The position numbers were made by a program, and so were the translations under genes. The notes under the pieces were generated by a model, which ran no database searches, was not told the DNA's origin, and worked only from the letters and a program-made list of their open reading frames with translations. Shown one piece after another: positions 45,812 to 58,814 of a stretch of 60,000 bases of DNA; the first letter of the stretch is position 1, and every line of letters begins with the position of its first letter. The stretch is from Tubulanus polymorphus (taxonomy: Eukaryota; Nemertea; Palaeonemertea; Tubulaniformes; Tubulanidae): contig NC_134035.1 in assembly GCF_964204645.1 (NCBI RefSeq), positions 5,272,501-5,332,500 of the forward strand, given 5' to 3'.

Positions 45812-47932
45812 ATGAAGCGTCAAAAATCTAAATCTTTCAACCAATCTGCTGAAAATCAGTTCAGTACACCCAACCCTTATATGACAATTCAATACAGCAT
45901 CTTCAGGACGTTATGGAGCCACAAAATTCTGGTTCTTTCGACCAATCTATTGAAAATCAGTTCAATACACCCTACCCATATAGGGCAATTGAATTCAGCA
46001 TCTTCAGGACAATATGAAGCCTCAAAATCCTGGATCTTTCAACCAATCTACTGAAAATCATTTCAGTACACCCAACCCTTATATGACAATTCAATACGGC
46101 ATCTTCAGGACGATATGATGCCCCAAAATCCTGGATCTTTCAACCAATCTACTGAAAAACAGTTCAGTACACCCAACCCTTATATGACAACTGAATACAG
46201 CATCTTCAGGACGATATGGAGCCACAAAATTCTGGAACTTTCGACCAATGTATTGAAAATCAGTTCATTACACCCTACCCATATATGACAATTGAATACA
46301 GCATCTTCAGGCCGATATGAAGCCTATAAAATCTAGATCTTTCAACCAATCTACTGAAAATCAGTGCAGTACACCCAACCATTATATGAAAATTGAAAAC
46401 AGCATCTTCAGGACGATATGGAGCCACAAAATTCTGGATCTTTTGACCAATCTATTGAAAATCAGTTCATTACCCCCTACCCTTATATGACAATTCAATA
46501 CAGCATCCTCAGGACGATATGGAGCTACAAAATCCTGGATCTTTTGACCAATCTATTGAAAATCAGTTCATTACCCCCTACCCATATATGACAATTGAAT
46601 ACAGCATCTTCAGGACGATATGAAGCCTATAAAATCTAGATCTTTCAGCCAATCTACTGAAAAACAGTTCAGTACACCCAACCCTTATATGACAACTGAA
46701 TACAGCATCTTCACGACGATATGGAGCCACAAAATCCTGGATCTTTTGACCAATCTATTGAAAATCAGTTCATTACCCCCTACCCTTATATGACAATTCA
46801 ATACAGCATCCTCAGGACGATATGGAGCCACAAAATTCTGGATCTTTCGACCAATCTATTGAAAATCAGTTCATTACCCCCTACCCATATATGAAAATTG
46901 AATACAGCATCTTCAGGACGATATGAAGCCCATAAAATCTAGATCTTTCAACCAATCTACTGAAAATCAGTGCAGTACACCCAACCCTTATATAACAATT
47001 GAATACAGCATCTTCAGGACGATATGGAGCCATAAAATTCTGGATCTTTCGACCAATTTATTGTAAATTAGTTCAGTACACCCTACCCTTAAATAACAAT
47101 TGAATACAGCATCTTCAGGACGATATGGAGCCACAAAATCCAGGATCTTTTGACCAATCTATTGAAAATCAGTTCATTACACCCTACCCATATATGACAA
47201 TTGAATACAGCATCTTCAGGACGATATGAAGCCCCAAAAATCTAGATCTTTCAACCAATCTGCTGAAAATCAGTTCAGTACACCCAACCCTTACATGACA
47301 ACTGAATACAGCATCTTCAGGACGATATGGAGCCACAAAATTCTGGATCTTTCGACCAATGTATTAAAAATCAGTTCAATACAACCTACCCAAATAGGAC
47401 AATAGAATTCAGCATCTTCAGGACGATATGAAGCCACAAAGCGCTGCATCTTTCAACCAATCTGCTGAAAATCAGTTCAGTACACCCAACCTTTGTATGT
47501 CAATTCAATACAGCATCTTCAGGACAATATGATTCCCCAAAATCCTGGATCTTTCGACCAATCTATTGAAAATCAGTTCCTTACACTCTACCCTTATATG
47601 ACAATTCAATACAGCATCATCAGGACGATATGATGCCCCAAAATCTTGGATCTTTTGACCAATCTACTGAAAATCAGTGCAGTACATCCAACCCTTATAT
47701 GACAATTGAATACAGCATCTTCAGGATGATATGGAGCCACAAAATTCTGGATCTTTCGACCAATTTATTGAAAATTAGTTCAGTACACCTTACCCTTATA
47801 TAACAATTGAATACAGCATCTTCAGGGCGATATGGAGCCACAAAATTCTGGATCTTTCGACCAATGTATTAAAAATCAGTTCAAAACAACCTACCCAAAT
47901 AGGACAATTGAATTCTGCATCTTCAGGATGAT
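45812..47932 (+). repeat. Satellite higher-order unit, 21-mer, copy 2
   Basis: 2,121 bases, near-identical to the unit before it. Only scattered single-base differences were noticed (for example TGAAGCGTC for TGAAGCCTC at its start, CTTCACGACG for CTTCAGGACG, ATAGGGCAATT for ATAGGACAATT). It is followed by a third start at 47933 that diverges within about 100 bases. Confidence 0.9.
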
Positions 47933-48001
47933 ATGAAGCCTCAAAAATCTAAATCTTTCAACCAATCTGCTGAAAATCAGTTCAGTACACCCAACCCTTA
48001 T

Positions 48002-49755
48002 ATGACAACTGAATACAGCATCTTCAGGACAATATGGAGCCACAAAATTCTGGATCATTCGACCAATCTATTCAAAATCAGTTCAATACATCCTACCCAT
48101 ATAGGACAATTGAATTCAGCATCTTCAGGACGATATGAAGCCTCAAAGATCTAGATCTTTTGACCAATCTACTGAAAATCAGTTCAGTACACCCAAACCT
48201 TGTATGTCAATTCAATACAGCATCTTCAGGACGATATGATTCCCCAAAATCCTGGATCTTTCGACCAATCTATTGAAAATCAGTTCCTTACACTCTACCC
48301 TTATATGACAATTCAATACAGCATCTTCAGGACGATATGATGCCCCAAAATCTAGGATCTTTTGACCAATCTACTGAAAAACAGTGCAGAACATCCAACC
48401 CTTATATGACAATTGAATACAGCATCTTCAGGACGATATGGAGCCACAAAATTCTGGATCTTTCGACCAATGTATTGAAAATCTGTTCAATACACCCTAC
48501 CCATATATGACAATTGAATACAGCATCTTCAGGGCGATATGAAGCCTATAAAATCTAGATCATTCAACCAATCTACTGAAAATCAGTGCAGTACACCCAA
48601 CCCTTATATGAAAATTGAAAAAAGGATCTTCAGGACGATGTGGAGCCACAAAATTCTGGATCTTTCGACCAATCTATTGAAAATTAGTTCAGTACACCCA
48701 ACCCTTATATGACAACTGAATACAGCATCTTCAGGACGATATGATGCCCCAAAATCCTTGATCTTTCAACCAATCTACTGAAAAACAGTTCAGTACACCC
48801 AACCCTTATATGACAACTGAATACAGCATCTTCAGGACGATATGGAGCCACAAAATTCTGGATCTTTCGACCAATGTATTGAAAATCAGTTCATTACACC
48901 CTACCCATATTTGACAATTGAATACAGCATCTTCAGGACGATATGAAGCCTATAAAATCTAGATCTTTGAACCAATCTACTGAAAATCGGTGAAGTACAC
49001 CCAACCCTTATATGACAATTGAAAACAGCATCTTCAGGACGATATGGAGCCTCGAAATTCTGGATCTTTCGACCAATCTATTGAAAATTAGTTCAGTACA
49101 CCCAACCCTTATATGACATTGAATACAGCATCTTCAGGACGATATGGAGCCACAAAATTCTGGATCATTCGACCAATGTATTGAAAATCACTTCAATACA
49201 CCCTACCCATATAGGACAATTGAATTCAGCATCTTCAGGACGATATGAAGCCACAAAGCGCTGGATCTTTCAACCAATCTGCTGAAAATCAGTTCAGTAC
49301 ACCCAACCCTTATATGACAATTCAATACAGCATCTTCAGGACGATATGATGCCCCAAAATCCTGGATCTTTTGACCAATCTATTGAAAATCAGTTCATTA
49401 CACCCTACCCTTATATGACAACTGAATACAGCATCATCAGGACGATATTAGGCCTATAAAATCTAGATCTTTGAACCAATCTACTGAAAATCAGCGCAGT
49501 ACACCCAACCCTTATGTGACAATTGAAAACAGCATCTTCAGGACGATATGGAGCCACAAAATTCTGGATCTTTCGACCAATCTATTGAAAATTAGTTCAG
49601 TACACCCAACCCTTACATGACACCTGAATACAGCATCTTCAGGACGATATGGAGCCACAAAATTCTGGATCTTTCGACCAATGTATTTAAAATCAGTTCA
49701 ATACAACCTACCCAAATAGGACAATTGAATTCAGCATCTTCAGGACGATATGAAG
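48002..49755 (+). repeat. Duplicated satellite block, copy 1
   Basis: About 1.75 kb that recurs 3,229 bases downstream. Shared rare marks in the same order: TATTCAAAATCAGTTCAATA, CCCAAACCTTGTATGTC, GGACGATGTGGAGCC, GAAAATCGGTGAAGTAC, TATATGACATTGAATAC (two bases short) and GACGATATTAGGCCTAT. Confidence 0.85.
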
Positions 49756-49899
49756 CCACAAAGCGCTGGATCTTTCAACCAATCTGCTGAAAATCAGTTC
49801 AGTACACCCAACCCTTATATGACAATTCAATACAGCATCTTCAGGACGATATGGAGCGACAAAATTCTGGATCTTTCGACCAATCTACTGAAAATCACT

Positions 49900-50825
49900 T
49901 CAGTACACCCAACCCTTATATGACAATTCAATACAGCATCTTCAGGACGATATGATGCCCCAAAATCCTGGATCTTTCAACCAATCTACTGAAAAACAGT
50001 TCAGTACACCCAACCCTTATATGACGACTGAATACAGCATCTTCAGGACGATATGGAGCCAAAAAATTCTGGAACTTTCGACCAATGTATTGAAAATCAG
50101 TTCATTACACCCTACCCATATATGACAATTGAATACAGCATCTTCAGGCCGATATGAAGCCTTTAAAATCTAGATCTTTCAACCAATCTACTGAAAATCA
50201 GTGCAGTACACCCAACCATTATATGAAAATTGAAAACAGCATCTTCAGGACGATATGGAGCCACAAAATTCTGGATCTTTTGACCAATCTATTGAAAATC
50301 AGTTCATTACCCCCTACCTTTATATGACAATTCAATACAGCATCCTCAGGACGATATGGAGCCACAAAATCCTGGATCTTTTGACCAATCTATTGAAAAT
50401 CAGTTCATTACCCCCTACCCATATATGACAATTGAATACAGCATCTTCAGGACGATACGAAGCCTATAAAATCTAGATCTTTCAGCCAATCTACTGAAAA
50501 ACAGTTCAGTACACCCAACCCTTATATGACAACTGATTACAGCATCTTCAGGACGATATGGAGCCACAAAATCCTGGATCTTTTGACCAATCTATTGAAA
50601 ATCAGTTCATTACCCCCTACCCTTATATGACAATTCAATACAGCATCCTCAGGACGATATGGAGCCACAAAATTCTGGATCTTTCGACCAATCTATTGAA
50701 AATCAGTTCATTACCCCCTACCCATATATGACAATTGAATACAGCATCTTCAGGACGATATGAAGCCCATAAAATCTAGATCTTTCAACCAATCTACTGA
50801 AAATCAGTGCAGTACACCCAACCCT
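49900..50825 (+). repeat. Partial copy of the 21-mer unit
   Basis: The monomer series running from TGATGCCCCAAAATCCTGG through CTGGAACTTTCG, CAGGCCGATATG and TACCCCCTACC to GAAGCCCATAAAATC follows the same order as 43976-44870, so it is a partial copy of the higher-order unit placed between the two duplicated blocks. Confidence 0.7.
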
Positions 50826-51230
50826 TATATGACAATTCAATACAGCATCTTCAGGACGATATGGAGCGACAAAATTCTGGATCTTTATCAATCTATTGAA
50901 AATTAGTTCAGTACACCCAACCCTTATATGACAATTGAATACAGCATCTTCAGGACGATATGGAGCCACAAAATTCTGGATCATTCGACCAATGTATTGA
51001 AAATCACTTCAATACACCCTACCCATATAAGACAATTGAATTCAGCATCTTCAGGACGATATGAAGCCTAAAAAATATAGATCTTTCAACCAATCTACTG
51101 AAAATCAGTTCAGTACACCCAACCCTTATATGACAATTCAATACAGTATCTTCAGGACGATAAGGAGCCCCAAAATTCTGGATCTTTCGACCAATCTATT
51201 GAAAATTAGTTCAGTACACCCAACCCTTAT

Positions 51231-52985
51231 ATGACAACTGAATACAGCATCTTCAGGACAATATGGAGCCACAAAATTCTGGATCATTCGACCAATGTAT
51301 TCAAAATCAGTTCAATACATCCTACCCATATAGGACAATTGAATTAAGCATCTTCAGGACGATATGAAGCCTCAAAGATCTAGATCTTTTGACCAATCTA
51401 CTGAAAATCAGTTCAGTACACCCAAACCTTGTATGTCAATTCAATACAGCATCTTCAGGACGATATGATTCCCCAAAATCCTGGATCTTTCGACCAATCT
51501 ATTGAAAATCAGTTCCTTACACTCTACCCTTATATGACAATTCAATACAGCATCTTCAGGACGATATGATGCCCCAAAATCTAGGATCTTTTGACCAATC
51601 TACTGAAAAACAGTGCAGAACATCCAACCCTTATATGACAATTGAATACAGCATCTTCAGGACGATATGGAGCCACAAAATTCTGGATCTTTCGACCAAT
51701 GTATTGAAAATCTGTTCAATACACCCTACCCATATATGACAATTGAATACAGCATCTTCAGGGCGATATGAAGCCTATAAAATCTAGATCATTCAACCAA
51801 TCTACTGAAAATCAGTGCAGTACACCCAACCCTTATATGACAATTGAAAAAAGCATCTTCAGGACGATGTGGAGCCACAAAATTCTGGATCTTTCGACCA
51901 ATCTATTGAAAATTAGTTCAGTACACCCAACCCTTATATGACAACTGAATACAGCATCTTCAGGACGATATGATGCCCCAAAATCCTGGATCTTTCAACC
52001 AATCTACTGAAAAACAGTTCAGTACACCCAACCCTTATATGACAACTGAATACAGCATCTTCAGGACGATATGGAGCCACAAAATTCTGGATCTTTCGAC
52101 CAATGTTTTGAAAATCAGTTCATTACACCCTACCCATATTTGACAATTGAATACAGCATCTTCAGGACGATATGAAGCCTATAAAATCTAGATCTTTGAA
52201 CCAATCTACTGAAAATCGGTGAAGTACACCCAACCCTTATATGACAATTGAAAACAGCATCTTCAGGACGATATGGAGCCTCAAAATTCTGGATCTTTCG
52301 ACCAATCTATTGAAAATTAGTTCAGTACACCCAACCCTTATATGACATTGAATACAGCATCTTCAGGACGATATGGAGCCACAAAATTCTGGATCATTCG
52401 ACCAATGTATTGAAAATCACTTCAATACACCCTACCCATATAGGACAATTGAATTCAGCATCTTCAGGACGATATGAAGCCACAAAGCGCTGGATCTTTC
52501 AACCAATCTGCTGAAAATCAGTTCAGTACACCCAACCCTTATATGACAATTCAATACAGCATCTTCAGGACGATATGATGCCCCAAAATCCTGGATCTTT
52601 TGACCAATCTATTGAAAATCAGTTCATTACACCCTACCCTTATATGACAACTGAAAACAGCATCTTCAGGACGATATTAGGCCTATAAAATCTAGATCTT
52701 TCAACCAATCTACTGAAAATCAGCGCAGTACACCCAACCCTTATGTGACAATTGAAAACAGCATCTTCAGGACGATATGGAGCCACAAAATTCTGGATCT
52801 TTCGACCAATCTATTGAAAATTAGTTCAGTACACCCAACCCTTACATGACACCTGATTACAGCATCTTCAGGACGATATGGAGCCACAAAATTCTGGATC
52901 TTTCGACCAATGTATTTAAAATCAGTTCAATACAACCTACCCAAATAGGACAATTGAATTCAGCATCTTCAGGACGATATGAAGC
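51231..52985 (+). repeat. Duplicated satellite block, copy 2
   Basis: Second copy of the block at 48002-49755, offset 3,229 bases (32 monomers minus three bases, explained by small deletions). Differs at few positions, for example AATGTTTTGAAAATC for AATGTATTGAAAATC. Confidence 0.85.
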
Positions 52986-55811
52986 CTATAAAATATAGAT
53001 CTTTCAACCAATCTACTGAAAATCAGTCCAGTACACCCAACCCTTATATGACAATTCAATACAGCATCTTCAGGACGATATGGAGCCCCAAAATTCTGGA
53101 TCTATCGACCAATCTATTGAAAATTAGTTCAACACACCCAACCCTTATATGACAACTGAATACAGCATCTTCAGGACGATATGGAGCCACAAAATTCTGG
53201 ATCATTCGAACAATGTATTGAAAATCAGTTCATTACACCCTACCCATATATGACAATTGAATACAGCATCTTCAGGCCGATATGAAGCCTATAAAATCTA
53301 GATCTTTCAACCAATCTACTTAAATTCAGTGCAGTTCACCCAACCCATATATGAAAATTAAAAACAGCATCTTCAGGACGATATGGAGCGACAAAATTCT
53401 GGATCTTTCGACCAATCTATTGAAAATTAGTTCAGTACACCCAACCCTTATATGACAATTGAATACAGCATCTTCAGGACGATATGGAGCCACAAAATTC
53501 TGGATCATTCGACCAATATATTGAAAATCACTTCAATACACCCTACCCATATAGGACAATTGAATTCAGCATCTTCAAGACGATATGAAGCCTAAAAAAT
53601 ATAGATCTTTCAACCAATCTACTGAAAATCAGTTCAGTACACCCAACCCTTATATGACAATTCAATACAGTATCTTCAGGACGATAAGGAGCCCCAAAAT
53701 TCTGGATCTTTCAACCAATCTATTGAAAATTAGTTCAGTACACCCAACCCTTATATGACAACTGAATACAGCATCTTCAGGACAATATGGAGCCACAAAA
53801 TTCTGGATCATTCGACCAATGTATTGAAAATAAGTTCAATACATCCTACCCATATAGGACAATTGAATTCAGCATCTTCAGGACGATATGAAGCCTAAAA
53901 AATCTAAATCTTTCAACCAATGTGCTGAAAATCAGTTCAGTACACCCAACCCTTATATGACAATTCAATACAGCATCTTCAGGACGTTATGGAGCCACAA
54001 AATTCTGGTTCTTTCGACCAATCTATTGAAAATCAGTTCAATACACCCTACCCATATAGGACAATTGAATTCAGCATCTTCAGGACGATATGAAGCCTCA
54101 AAAACCTAGATCTTTCAACCAATCTACTGAAAATCACTTCAGTACACCCAACCCTTATATGACAATTCAATAAAGCATCTTCAGATATGATGCCCCAAAA
54201 TCCTGGATCTTTCAACCAATCTACTGAAAAACAGTTCAGTACACCCAACCCTTACATGACAACTGAATACAGCATCTTCAGGACGATATGGAGCCATAAA
54301 ATTCTGGATCTTTCGACCAATCTATTGTAAATTAGTTCAGTACACCCTACCCTTATATAACAATTGAATACAGCATCTTCAGGACGATATGATGCCCCAA
54401 AAGCCTGGATCTTTCGACCAATATATTGAAAATAAGTGCATTACACCCTACCCATATATGACAATTGAATTCAGCATCTTCAGGACGATATGAAGCCTCA
54501 AAAATCTAGATCTTTCAACCAATCTGCTGAAAATCAGTTCAGTACACCCAACCCTTATATGACAATTCAATACAGCATCTTCAGGACGATATGATGCCCC
54601 AAAATCCTTGATCTTTCAACCAATCTACTGAAAAACAGTTCAGTACACCCAACCCTTACATGACAACTGAATACAGCATCTTCAGGACGATATGGAGCCA
54701 CAAAATTCTGGATCTTTCGACCAATGTATCAAAAATCAGTTCAATACAACCTACCCAAATAGGACAATAGAATTCAGCATCTTCAGGACGATATGAAGCC
54801 ACAAAGCGCTGGATCTTTCAACCAATCTGCTGAAAATCAGTTCAGTACACCCAACCCTTATATGACAATTCAATACAGCATCTTCAGGACGATATGATGC
54901 CCCAAAATCCTTGATCTTTCAACCAATCTACTGAAAAACAGTTCAGTACACCCAACCCTTACATGACAACTGAATACAGCATCTTCAGGACGATATGGAG
55001 CCACAAAATTCTGGATCATTCGACCAATGTATTGAAAATCACTTCGATACACCCTACCCATATAGGACAATTGAATTCAGCATCTTCAGGACGATATGAA
55101 GCCTAAAAAATATAGATCTTTCAACCAATCTACTGAAAATCAGTTCAGTACACCCAACCCTTACATGACAACTGAATACAGCATCTTCAGGACGATATGG
55201 AGCCACAAAATTCTGGATCTTTCGACCAATGTATTAAAAATCAGTTCAATACAACCTACCCAAATAGGACAATAGAATTCAGCATCTTCAGGACGATATG
55301 GAGCCATAAAATTCTGGATCTTTCGACCAATCTATTGTAAATTAGTTCAGTACACCCTACCCTTATATGACAATTCAATACAGCATCTTCAGGACGATAT
55401 GGAGCGACAAAATTCTGGATCTTTCGACCAATCTATGGAAAATTAGTTCAGTACACCCAACCCTTACATGACAACTGAATACAGCATCTTCAGGACGATA
55501 TGGAGCCACAAAATTCTGGATCGTTCGACCAATGTATTAAAAATCAGTTCAAAACAACCTACCCAAATAGGACAATTGAATTCAACATCTTCAGGACGAT
55601 ATGAAGCCTAAAAAATCTAAATCTTTCAACCAATGTGTTGAAAATCAGTTCAGTACACCCAACCCTTATATGACAATTCAATACAGCATCTTCAGGACGT
55701 TATGGAGCCACAAAATTCTGGTTCTTTCGACCAATCTATTGAAAATAAGTTCAATACACCCTACCCATATAGGACAATTGAATTCAGCATCTTCAGGACG
55801 ATATGAAGCCA

Positions 55812-56055
55812 CAAAGCGCTGGATCTTTCAACTAATGTATTGAAAATCAGTTCAGTAAACACCTACCCGATCTGTTGCAATCGAATACGACATCTTCTAG
55901 GCTGTATGTAGCCACAAAATTCTACATCATCCAACCGTTCTCTTGATACACAGTTCAATACAAAACCCATAGCATCTATAAAGATCAAATACATCATTTT
56001 CAGGACCATAGTAGTGAGAAAATCCAGTTCTAACAGCCCATCTATTGAAAATTAG
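55812..56055 (+). repeat. Divergent satellite cassette, copy 3
   Basis: Same cassette as at 38646 and 39760, now about 16 kb further into the array, still highly similar to the others (CGCTGGATCTTTCAACTAAT, CACCTACCCGATCTG, GACCATAGTAGTGAG). Confidence 0.85.
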
Positions 56056-57199
56056 TTCAATACACCCTACCCATATAGGACAAATGAATACAGCATCTTC
56101 AGGACAATATGAAGCCTAAAAAATATAGATCTTTCAACCAATCTACTGAAAATCAGTTCAGTACACCCAACCCTTATATGACAATTCAATACAGTATCTT
56201 CAGGACGATAAGGAGCCCCAAAATTCTGGATCTTTCGACCAATCTATTGAAAATTAGTTCAGTACACCCAACCCTTATATGTCAACTGAATACAGCATCT
56301 TCAGGACAATATGGAGTCACAAAATTCTGGATCATTCGACCAATGTATTGAAAATCAGTTCAATACATCCTACTCATATAGGACAATTGAATTCAGCATC
56401 TTCAGGACGATATGAAGCCTCAAAGATCTAGATCTTTTGACCAATCTACTGAAAATCAGTTCAGTACACCCAAACCTTGTATGTCAATTCAATACAGCAT
56501 CTTCAGGACGACATGATTCCCCAAAATCCTGGATCTTTCGACCAATCTATTGAAAATCAGTTCCTTACACTCTACCCTTATATGACAATTCAATACAGCA
56601 TCTTCAGGACGATATGATGCCCCAAAATCTAGGATCTTTTGACCAATCTACTGAAAATCAGTGCAGTACATCCAACCCTTATATGACAATTGAATACAGC
56701 ATCTTCAGGGCGATATGGAGCCACAAAATTCTGGATCTTTCGACCAATTTATTGAAAATTAGTTCAGTACACCTTACTCTTATATAACAATTGAATACAG
56801 CATCTTCAGGGCGATATGGAGCCACAAAATTCTGGATCTTTCGACCAATGTATTGAAAATCTGTTCAATACACCCTACCCATATATGACAATTGAATACA
56901 GCATCTTCAGGACGATATGAAGCCTAAAAAATATAGATCTTTCAACCAATCTACTGAAAATCAGTTCAGTACACCCAACCCTTATATGACAATTCAATAG
57001 AGTATCTTCAGGACGATATGGAGCCACAAAATTCTGGATCTTTCGACCAATGTATTGAAAATAAGTTCATTATACCCTAGCCATATATGACAATTGAATA
57101 CAGCATCTTCAGGACGATATGAAGCCTATAAAATCTAGATCTTTCAACCAATCTACTGAAAATCAGTGCAGTACACCCAACCCTTATATGACAATTGAA

Positions 57200-58814
57200 A
57201 ACAGCATCTTCAGGACGATATGGAGCCACAAAATTCTGGATTTTTCGACCAATGTATTGAAAATCACTTCAATACACCCTACCCATATAGGACAATTGAA
57301 TTCAGCATCTTCAGGACGATATGAAGCCTAAAAAATATAGATCTTTCAACCAATCTACTGAAAATCAGTTCAGTACACCCAACCCTTATATGTCAATTCA
57401 ATACAGTATCTTCAGAACGATAAGGAGCCCCAAAATTCTGGATCTTTCGACCAATCTATTGAAAATTAGTTCAATACACCCAACCCTTATATGACAATTG
57501 AATACAGCATCTTCAGGACAATATGGAGCCACAAAATTCTGGATCATTCGACCAATGTATTGAAAATCAGTTCAATACATCCTACCCATATAGGACAATT
57601 GAATTCAGCATCTTCAGGACGATATGAAGCCTCAAAGATCTAGATCTTTTGACCAATCTACTGAAAATCAGTTCAGTACACCCAAACCTTGTATGTCAAT
57701 TCAATACAGCATCTTCAGGACGATATGATTCCCCAAAATCCTGGATCTTTCGACCAATCTATTGAAAATCAGTTCCTTACACTCTACCCTTATATGCCAA
57801 TTCAATACAGCATCATCAGGACGATATGATGCCCCAAAATCTTGGATCTTTTGACCAATCTACTGAAAATCAGTGCAGTACATCCAACCCTTATATGACA
57901 ATTGAATACAGCATCTTCAGGATGATATGGAGCCTCAAAATTCTGGATCTTTCGACCAATTTATTGAAAATTAGTTCAGTACACCTTACCCTTATATAAC
58001 AATTGAATACAGCATCTTCAGGGCGATATGAAGCCTATAAAATCTAGATCTTTCAACCAATCTACTGAAAATCAGTGCAGTACACCCAACCCTTATACGA
58101 CAATTGAAAAAAGCATCTTCAGGACGATATGGAGCCACAAAATTCTGGATCTTTCGACCAATCTATTGAAAATCAGTTCAGTACACCCTACCCTTATATG
58201 ACAATTCAATACAGCATCCTCAGGACGATATGATGCCCCAAAATTCTGGATCATTCAACCAATGTATTGAAAATCAGTTCAATACACCCTACCCATATAG
58301 GACAATTGAATACAGCATCTTCAGGACGATATGAAGTCTCAAAAATCTAGATCTTTCAACCAATCTACTGAAAATCAGTGCAGTACAGCCAACCCTTATA
58401 GGACAATTGAAAACAGCATCTTCAGGACGATATGGAGCCATAAAATTCTGGATCTTTCGACCAATCTATTGTAAATTAGTTCAGTACACCCTACCCTTAT
58501 ATAACAATTGAATACAGCATCTTCAGACGATATGGAGCCACAAAATCCTGGATCTTTTGACCAATCTATTGAAAATCAGTTCATTACCTCCTACCCATAT
58601 ATGACAATTGAATACAGCATCTTCAGGACGATATGAAGCCTCAAAAATCTAGATCTTTCAACCGATCTGCTGAAAATCAGTTCAGTACACCCAACCCTTA
58701 TATGACAATTCAATACAGCATCTTCAGGACGATATGATGCCCCAAAATCCTTGATCTTTCAACCAATCTACTGAAAAACAGTTCAGTACACCCAACCCAT
58801 ATATGACAACTGAA
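57200..58814 (+). repeat. Satellite higher-order unit, 16-mer, copy 1
   Basis: Marks such as GGATTTTTCGACCAATG (57239), CTTCAGAACGATAAGGAGCC (57411) and TATATGCCAATTCAATAC (57793) recur 1,615 bases later (16 monomers less one base; the CTTCAGACGATATGG at about 58521 is one base short). Confidence 0.85.

Noticed and set aside
37225-57331. Repeated 60-88 codon ORFs inside the satellite (for example frames beginning MKPQKSKSFNQS or MMPQNPGSF).
   Set aside because: They recur only because the monomer recurs. The 101-base period shifts the frame each unit and stops follow within three units; no start context or domain is seen.
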